From the NCBI GenBank assembly GCA_002812745.2, contig NCSJ02000617.1, positions 1 through 13,557 of the forward strand: a DNA stretch of 13,557 nt. Direction: 5' to 3'. A model generated the notes under the pieces. The model did not search any database and was not told the origin of the DNA. It saw only the letters and a program-made list of their open reading frames with translations. This DNA comes from Scytalidium lignicola. Taxonomy: Eukaryota > Ascomycota > Leotiomycetes. A program made the translations under genes and the position numbers. Positions 8,701 to 13,557 of this stretch are shown here, piece after piece; positions within the stretch are counted from its first letter, which is position 1; each line of letters begins with the position of its first letter.

Positions 8701-11700
8701 GACAAGAGCAGCTTTTTCCAGCTGGCAAAATGGTTAGCAATGCGAATAGCGGATGAATCAAAAAAGACTTCAGGTGAAATGAATCCAACGCATATCCGGT
8801 CTTTAGTGTTACTGTCCGACTTTCAGAGATTATTAGGAAATTGGAATGAGGCTTTGAAAACCGTGAAACATGCCTCTAGGCTAAGTGATCAGCTAGAAGA
8901 AACGCATCCACTTAGTCTCAGAGCATGGTCCATCTGGGGGATTATATCCCGCGATAATGGGGACCCAGATGATGCAGAAGACATATTTCAAGATGTTTGC
9001 GAAAAGGAGATTGCAGCTCAAAGAAACCAATCAGAGAACCACCTCAGGGTCTTGCGAGAACTTTCCTTAGCTTATCGTGCGCAAGGAAGGATTACGGATG
9101 CAATTGATGAGATGACAGGCGTGTATGAAACAGCGATGAACAGTCTACATCCAGAGTCGAACCTATTGCTAGAGTTCAAGGTAGATTTGGCTGTAATCCT
9201 TTCGGATTCAGATCAAATAAACGAGGCAGAGACGCTCGCTAAGGAGGCTCTTGATACATTCAGTCATAAATATGGTCGCAAACATGACAATACAATTCAT
9301 GCAATGCATATTCTTGGCAAGATACTGCACATGAAAGGGAAGCATGATGCTGCCCGTATACTTCTACTTGATGCAACTAGAGCCAGAAGATCTCAGGACG
9401 GTAACTGCCATCCACAAACCCTTGCCAGCATGGAGGATCTGGCAGCAGTGTTGTGGTCTCAAGGATGTTCCGACGAAGCGATTCTGTTGGGTACCTTGGT
9501 CTTGGGGGGTAGGCAAGATATCTTTGGCCAAGACCACTTCTTATCTAAAAAGACTAAAATAGCTTTGGACAAAATGCAAAGAGAGGCACCAAGTACTCCC
9601 TGTCAGCAGGATTTGGAGGTTGCAAAATTTTTAAAGGAAGAACATGAATCGTTATCGGAAAAGCTGCAGATCTACAATGAAGCGAAGGAATTCTTTGGTG
9701 ATGAACATCCACTAACTCTGTGTGCTAAATTTGAAGTTGGCATCCACTATCAAGAACAAGGGTTAGTAACCAAGGCGAGAGATTGCCTCGAAACAGCTTT
9801 GGAGCCCCAGTTACGGATCATCACCGAGACAAACCCAGCTACACTGAGAACAGTTGGTGCATTGGTTGATATATCTAGAAGAAGTGGGCAGACTCTCAGT
9901 AACCCTGTACTATTACCAAGCATACACTGGGCTATAAAGGCGGGGAATTTACTGCTTTTGGAACAATTGCTTGAGGGAGGTGCAGACAAATCCGTCCTTG
10001 ACAAAGAGACGAGGCTGTCTCCACTTGGACACGCCGTCAAGAATGGGAATATAGAGGCGGTTAAGCTCCTACTTCTGCATGGCTGTCTTGTTAATCAGTT
10101 TGAGGAATCTGGTGACACTGTTCTTCATATTGCTGCTCTAGGAAAACATTCCGACTTGTTAAAACTGCTGCTAGAGAATGGTGGTGACCCAAATATTCCG
10201 AATTCACAAAACCAAAATATCATGGCTATAGCATCTAAGAAAGGCGATGAAATAACAGTCAAAGAGCTCCTCCAGCTAGGTATGGAACCAGATAGAAATG
10301 GCGAATGTGCCGATTGGCGTCCGCTCCACTTCGCCGCAGTGAACGGATATGTAGTCATAGTTGAACTGCTGCTAAACGCACATGCTGATATCAACATTAA
10401 GGGCGACAAGGGATATACCCCGCTGTTACTTGCGGCACAGACTGGTGCATTAAGTGTGGTCAAAGTTCTGGTAGACAGAGGGGCTGACCTCTACACTGAA
10501 ACGGGTGATGGGAAGAACCCCCTACATGTGTGCTGTGCACTGGGAAAATCCGATACTGCGGATTTTTTAATAAAAGGTGGTCTAAATCCAACAAAACCAA
10601 GCCGTGATGGCCTTACCCCAGCTCACTTGGCGGCAATGAATGGGCAGGTTGACACTCTCAGACTTCTCTTGACTGAGAATGTCAACGTAGATATTCGAAC
10701 TCTTGGATCTAACCTTACCCCCCTCGCCATGGCTGCTATCCATAACAAAATCGAAGTTGTTCACTTGCTTGTCAGCTATAATTGTGATGTGAACACACAG
10801 CTTACTGAGGGGCTCACCACACTTCACTTAGTAGCATCGCATGGCTATCATGAAATAGTCCAGATACTCCTCAAAAATGGTGCTGAGCCAGATTCACTTA
10901 GCCACATAGGGCTAACTCCACTCTTGGCTGCCATTGAAAATGGTCACACTAAGACAGTTGCTGAGCTTTTGTCAGGAGGCGCTCACCTAGTGGATGGTAT
11001 GGCTGTGGATCCACTTAAGTATGCACTTTTCATGAACCTACCAGATATAGTCGAGCTGCTGCTTGACAAGTTTCCTAGGGACTTGAATATTAAAGACAAA
11101 GAGACTGGGTTGACCTGTTTGCATATTGCCTGCATCCGAGATATGGCATCTGTAGTTCAATCACTTCTTCAACGGCACGCAGATCCAGATCTCCAGGACA
11201 TTGAAGGTGGAACAGCACTCCATATTGCAATTTCAAGGCACAATACGGAAATATCATCACTTCTAATTAGTCATGGTGCAAAAACTGATATCCCTGACTG
11301 TTATGGTCGGGTTGCAGGAGACTGGGCAACAAAAGACCTACTGGATGCGATTAATTTGGAAATGAATTTGGATGCCATCAAAGCACACAATAGCTATGAT
11401 GGTATTCTTCATAAGACTATTCAGCAAGCTATATTATGTTTAAGAGCTAGCGGAAAACTTAATAATTCAGCGCAGTTCTGGAAACTGGGACGAGCACTAG
11501 TCTTTCTTGGAGACGAAGACAACGCGTTGATAGCATTTGAACAACATTTAACAACAGAATCTGGAAAGTTGAGACTCCAATGTTCGTGGTGTGAGGCGAT
11601 TGACGAAGATTGTGGAAATGTCTTTATCTGCAGGGCGTGTAGGGACTTCTCAATTTGCGCTTCTTGCTTTCAGAAGTACCAGGAAGGATGTCAGGCTCAG

Positions 11701-11832
11701 TTGTGTTCCCATAACAGTTTCATGATCGTTTCACGACCAGGTCAGGAAAGTCTTCCAAAAGGAGCCGCCAATGATCCAAATATGACTTTAAATGAATGGC
11801 TTCAAAGTCTTAAAAAGCAACATACAGTGTAG
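5758..11832 (+). CDS. Giant NLR-type STAND protein: NACHT, TPR array, ankyrin array, ZZ finger
   Basis: The frame is open from 5599, but the first ATG is at 5758 (A at -3, G at +4), giving 2024 residues without visible introns; I prefer it to the TTG at 5635. Residues 1-60 are Asn/Ser/Thr-rich with no known effector domain. NACHT follows: Walker A GRPGSGKS (121-128), Walker B FIFDGLDEC (228-236), then FISQP (261-265), where relatives usually have SR. A winged-helix-like segment (RWVFHAVRPMTLQEL) spans about 408-490. Kinesin-light-chain-type TPRs, many with HPxTL, fill about 635-1365. About 14 ankyrin repeats occupy 1385-1851. A lone TPR-like helix pair lies at 1890-1931. The ZZ finger uses C1942/C1945, C1958/C1961, C1967/C1970 and C1983/H1985. 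Family knowledge suggests a cytosolic sensor that oligomerises on ligand binding in non-self recognition or cell-death signalling; the ligand is unknown. The frame is intact despite RIP-marked surroundings. Confidence 0.9.
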   Translation: MDSQMPNSSDISRNVEVTVSKGIQPKIYASFNNLNANNNSTLTALVNLTLSSPVELTEEEYTRLLRPDFYQWIQPSDFEVDLLRHQAQLSKNDKDSATWIFDHDSFTRWKSGTDRYLWITGRPGSGKSVIASRLVAKLQEGATGSTNSFLGYAFGSKTDDTKKHASALLRGIIWQLVTWPQLKLDQKRKIVGHFKRSPAILLGSPENVESALLEIFKQYTSMFTHATFIFDGLDECVDIPPFLQQLTRILDNASISFRAIFISQPLSDISAILESKCIVVDMDSNKNRSFTERDILNYVKSELYSKIEIESSRSKFPGQNKSTLILDNLEEIATEITSKANGMFLWAALAIPDILSRFRRSNYDYEGLMGSINKLPELLSNLFEYLLDRITQDNPKLGRSENASRKEHRLILLRWVFHAVRPMTLQELQVAMGLKTDASFAYDLDISTGETPSLEYLEYLARCVFPLVFLQDNRLVLLHATLKEFIQPQQINMQPKISQLLGTSSLVEQIIDVTLQYLAGQEFRFRSCIAIEKSKMSNQKPFYDYSCIAWVSHIKNLDVVPSSLQTLIVKFLKLDNAITWLEQWKHLNAGELTMLQSDLFQAIDALDNPSWCINLLIKCIRMRHREDMVGTQTLKMKQALGRLFKEEGRYEDALNEYNFLYNTEVSLRGGTSLSAVLLQLDMANIYKNQGKYEKALALFEELLVKFRKFGGENGFWTLMVQAHMSGALMSLGRFVEAENLLRKVYEKQRVKFGDLDSATLNTLHNLALCLLSLGKFTEAKPLALQEKKLFTETEGEMGNGVLFAINILACSESALGNHKEALELEQFIWSAWKTRRGRDHPETLTSRLNVADYLSNLGRYDDSYDALNEVVEGYKKIFRDDSPQMLTAMSSMAVNLENKGLYDESLTLTLKTFHSRQEVLGKHHPQTLISMNNLAHLYMRISRWKDAQDLLLQAYDGYCKTLGDGHHRALICLLNIAVLCKDKSSFFQLAKWLAMRIADESKKTSGEMNPTHIRSLVLLSDFQRLLGNWNEALKTVKHASRLSDQLEETHPLSLRAWSIWGIISRDNGDPDDAEDIFQDVCEKEIAAQRNQSENHLRVLRELSLAYRAQGRITDAIDEMTGVYETAMNSLHPESNLLLEFKVDLAVILSDSDQINEAETLAKEALDTFSHKYGRKHDNTIHAMHILGKILHMKGKHDAARILLLDATRARRSQDGNCHPQTLASMEDLAAVLWSQGCSDEAILLGTLVLGGRQDIFGQDHFLSKKTKIALDKMQREAPSTPCQQDLEVAKFLKEEHESLSEKLQIYNEAKEFFGDEHPLTLCAKFEVGIHYQEQGLVTKARDCLETALEPQLRIITETNPATLRTVGALVDISRRSGQTLSNPVLLPSIHWAIKAGNLLLLEQLLEGGADKSVLDKETRLSPLGHAVKNGNIEAVKLLLLHGCLVNQFEESGDTVLHIAALGKHSDLLKLLLENGGDPNIPNSQNQNIMAIASKKGDEITVKELLQLGMEPDRNGECADWRPLHFAAVNGYVVIVELLLNAHADINIKGDKGYTPLLLAAQTGALSVVKVLVDRGADLYTETGDGKNPLHVCCALGKSDTADFLIKGGLNPTKPSRDGLTPAHLAAMNGQVDTLRLLLTENVNVDIRTLGSNLTPLAMAAIHNKIEVVHLLVSYNCDVNTQLTEGLTTLHLVASHGYHEIVQILLKNGAEPDSLSHIGLTPLLAAIENGHTKTVAELLSGGAHLVDGMAVDPLKYALFMNLPDIVELLLDKFPRDLNIKDKETGLTCLHIACIRDMASVVQSLLQRHADPDLQDIEGGTALHIAISRHNTEISSLLISHGAKTDIPDCYGRVAGDWATKDLLDAINLEMNLDAIKAHNSYDGILHKTIQQAILCLRASGKLNNSAQFWKLGRALVFLGDEDNALIAFEQHLTTESGKLRLQCSWCEAIDEDCGNVFICRACRDFSICASCFQKYQEGCQAQLCSHNSFMIVSRPGQESLPKGAANDPNMTLNEWLQSLKKQHTV

Positions 11833-12549
11833 TGGGGAATCATATTACATTATTAGTAAATGGTGGCTACAAATCGAAGTAGAGAGGATATAAACACTTA
11901 TTTTGGCAACTCACCGTTTCATCTTTCACACAATTGGTCTGTGAATATAATTTAATTGCAAATTTAACTTAGCTCTCTTTGCCACTCTCGACTTAGCCTA
12001 GCTCTGATTGCTGAGCAGGCTCTTTTGATAGTATCGTATGAGCTAGAACTTTCTACCTGTCTCTAGAAAGATGTGACCCTACTATTCAGGTATATAGGCC
12101 TCGACTTCAAAGCTTATTGGGAAGACTTTGAATATCCACTCCAAGGTGATTTTAGATGGGATACAGCCAACTTCGAAAAGGCCGACGAGGGAATCGGAGT
12201 CACGGTCCTGGTTCTAGATTCCTCAATCTAACAATGATCGTGGTATGGACAGTAGAGGGAATAATTGCATCAGGAGCGAACCTTGATCGCCAGTGGGGTT
12301 ATTACCAAGTTTCACTGATGGAATGTGATGTTAGACACCTTGTGTACTATTTGAAACGCTGGTCTCCTATACGTATTTTATTGCGTATCAGCTGCACAGG
12401 ACTAGTACTCAATGGCAGTAAAGCTGGACTTGAGTTATATTGTACAGTATGGATAATATTAACTGAACTGCTATGAAAACAATATAGTGCCATGTATTTG
12501 AACTATATAACGATAATGAGTAGAAATTTACTAAAATAAAGATATAGGG
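11833..12549. other. 3' flank of the NLR gene with weak coding relic only
   Basis: Directly after the NLR stop there is no canonical AATAAA signal nearby; AT-rich stretches around 11845-11865 and 11940-11970 could serve for polyadenylation. The only protein-like text is the plus-strand relic at 11971-12231. The open frames between 12156 and 12476 (plus) and 12409 and 12699 (minus) look like chance frames: their translations lack recognisable motifs, and the minus one lies opposite the LINE relic. Confidence 0.4.
11971..12231 (+). pseudogene. Short coding relic of unknown family
   Basis: One phase reads through 86 codons with a single TAG at 12064-12066 and a final TAA at 12229-12231. There is no ATG start. 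The part before the TAG contains LALIAEQALLIVSYELELS. The part after it contains YIGLDFKAYWEDFEYPLQGD and DEGIGVTVLVLDSSI, with a Trp/Phe/Asp-rich composition that looks like real protein rather than AT noise. I do not recognise the family. It could be the C-terminus of a lost gene or part of a transposon upstream of the LINE relic. Confidence 0.3.
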
Positions 12550-12768
12550 CAACTCCAGAGGGAGTAGGCGCAACAGTGGGATTTTGACAAAGGTAATCGT
12601 ACGGAGTAGACACAGAGATGGGAAGAAGAGCAGAATAGAATCAACCAGGAGGTAGCAAGGGAAAGGGAGAAGAGGAAGGTTCACCGGTATTTCATTCAAC
12701 CACCCCCAGGTCGTACGGTCCTAAAACTACACCGGAATCTACGGAAGGCAGAGGGCGCTTTGCTTTAG
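12550..12768 (+). pseudogene. LINE (Tad-like) retrotransposon ORF2 C-terminal relic
   Basis: The plus-strand phase starting at 12550 reads QLQRE, TAG, AQQWDFDKGNRTE, TAG, TQRWEEEQNRINQEVARER, then IQPPPGRTVLKLHRNLRKAE and GALL, TAG. In a shifted phase the text continues as ALVQFRTS. The order of a Trp/Arg/Glu-rich helix, a K-x-L-K-L-H-x-x-L-x-K-A motif and a QxRT motif is what I know from the region after RNase H in Tad-clade LINE polyproteins of ascomycetes. All three in-frame stops (12565-12567, 12607-12609, 12766-12768) are TAG, consistent with RIP of TGG or CAG codons. Reverse-transcriptase and endonuclease parts are missing from the window. Confidence 0.55.
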
Positions 12769-12864
12769 TCCAGTTTCGTACGAGCTGAACAAAATTTTGA
12801 AACTACTCTGATTTTATATACTGTCATATCCTAAAGTGGCCTGTTTTTCGCGAATTCGAGCCCC

Positions 12865-12889
12865 GTACACGCCTTTTTGCAGCGTGTAC
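12865..12889. repeat. Perfect 8-bp inverted repeat (hairpin) at an AT-island border
   Basis: GTACACGC (12865-12872) pairs perfectly with GCGTGTAC (12882-12889) around a nine-base loop. The hairpin lies just where balanced-composition DNA changes to a very AT-rich island. It may be a transposon-end dyad or a 3' structure of the LINE relic. It has no bacterial-type T-run and no context that would make it a terminator. Confidence 0.5.
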
Positions 12890-13344
12890 CATAGTAAATT
12901 AATATAATAAATTTAACGTTTAATTATTATAATCAATAGTTTTTAAGCTTTTAAAAAAGTTTAAAATTAATTATAAAAAGCTTAAAATTATAATTGCTTA
13001 ATAAAATTAATATCTTATTAATAATTAAAATATTAAATCTGTAAAATAAAAAGCTAATTAACTTGTTTTTATAAATAAATCTAATAATACTAAATGTACA
13101 AAATATTAAAAATATGGATAAACATTTATTAATAAATTAATAAAAATTAAAAAGTATTTGATTTTACTAAATATATACATAAACACTTTTTTTTCATACT
13201 AGAAAAGTNAAAAAGATCAGATTAATACTTATAATTCTACTATACTAAAATATTCTTTTTATCTCATTTAATTAACATAATAATAATCAACTTAAATTAT
13301 TTAGTTTCTTATATAAAGTTATTATAATTATTTGAATATATATA
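12890..13344. repeat. AT-rich island without genes
   Basis: The stretch is almost purely A/T with TTAA, ATTA and TAAA words and one N at 13208. No frame of note exists on either strand and no repeat unit is evident. It resembles the left AT-rich block and is probably mutated transposon sequence; it separates the LINE relic from the GGACCGT-rich element. Confidence 0.5.
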
Positions 13345-13557
13345 GACTGGCCGGACCGTTGCATTGGACCGTGGTCTGGACCAGACCATGAGGTTTTTAC
13401 GGACCGTTTCAGACCGTGGTCTGAGCAATTTAAATTGTGGGGACCGTTTTCAGACCGTAGACCGTACGGTCCAGACCGTGAGGACTACAGTCTGAAGTCA
13501 AAAATTTGAGACCGGACCGTACGGTCTAGGTCTGAAACCAAATAAATATGGGGACCG
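13345..13557. mobile_element. Transposon-like end packed with GGACCGT/AGACCGT words, truncated by the window
   Basis: Composition jumps abruptly at about 13345 (AGACTGGCCGGACCG). GGACCGT occurs at 13353, 13366, 13401, 13441 and 13514, with a cut copy at 13552-13557. AGACCGT occurs at 13411, 13452 and 13473. The complementary forms ACGGTCC, CGGTCT and GGTCTG are interspersed. A perfect 12-bp palindrome GACCGTACGGTC is present twice (13460-13471 and 13515-13526). Dense short subterminal motifs in both orientations are typical of DNA-transposon ends (for example hAT or Mutator-like), where transposase binds. No transposase or target duplication is visible, so class is undecided. Confidence 0.55.

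Noticed and set aside
12156..12476. Plus-strand 106-codon frame after the NLR
   Set aside because: It has an ATG but no recognisable domain. It overlaps the better-looking relic phase ending at 12231, and the sequence becomes AT-rich towards its end.
12409..12699. Minus-strand 96-codon hydrophobic frame, possibly a membrane protein
   Set aside because: Most of its Leu/Ile/Phe codons are the complement of the Glu/Arg/Lys-rich LINE relic and AT-rich DNA on the plus strand; no credible membrane-protein pattern beyond hydrophobicity.
1..13557. tRNA, rRNA or CRISPR array
   Set aside because: No cloverleaf-like conserved boxes, rRNA core sequences or regularly spaced identical repeats were seen; the only dense repeats are the irregular GGACCGT words at the right end.

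Overview
The window looks like a draft-assembly stretch of a filamentous ascomycete (Pezizomycotina) nuclear genome. The evidence is a 6-kb eukaryotic NLR-type gene (NACHT, TPR, ankyrin repeats, ZZ finger) of a class typical of these fungi. There are also extremely AT-rich blocks and coding relics whose stops are mostly TAG in the CpA-to-TpA context of repeat-induced point mutation (RIP). Class-level placement (for example Leotiomycetes) cannot be settled from sequence alone. Isolated N bases, mostly in homopolymer or AT-rich stretches, point to draft quality.

Layout. Bases 1 to about 3100 are AT-rich, probably RIP-mutated transposon debris; one coding relic is still readable on the minus strand at 58-547. 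Bases 3190-5500 have balanced composition and hold two decayed minus-strand genes. One (about 3198-4408) carries three Myb/SANT-like segments and an AT-hook. The other (about 4766-5497) starts with a HeLo-like fungal N-terminal helical domain and continues into an AT-hook-like, acidic and basic NLS-like region. Both are interrupted by stops and frame changes that simple reading of the track would miss.

A 260-bp intergenic region (5498-5757) with two upstream ORFs separates the HeLo-like relic from the one intact gene, a divergently transcribed, apparently intron-free 2024-residue NLR (5758-11832). Downstream are an uncharacterised short coding relic (11971-12231), the C-terminal part of a LINE-type reverse-transcriptase polyprotein (12550-12768), a perfect hairpin (12865-12889) and an AT-rich island. 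The window ends inside a transposon-like end packed with GGACCGT/AGACCGT words (13345-13557).

How the parts relate. The NLR would be a cytosolic signal-transducing STAND NTPase with an unusually long sensor: about 730 residues of TPR plus about 14 ankyrin repeats plus a ZZ finger. It has no recognisable N-terminal effector domain. A HeLo-like domain, a domain type often used as an effector by fungal NLRs, sits head-to-head next to it, but as a broken gene. The arrangement recalls known fungal NLR/effector gene pairs. The partner's decay and the transposon-rich, RIP-marked setting suggest a fast-evolving accessory locus in which only the NLR has kept an open frame.
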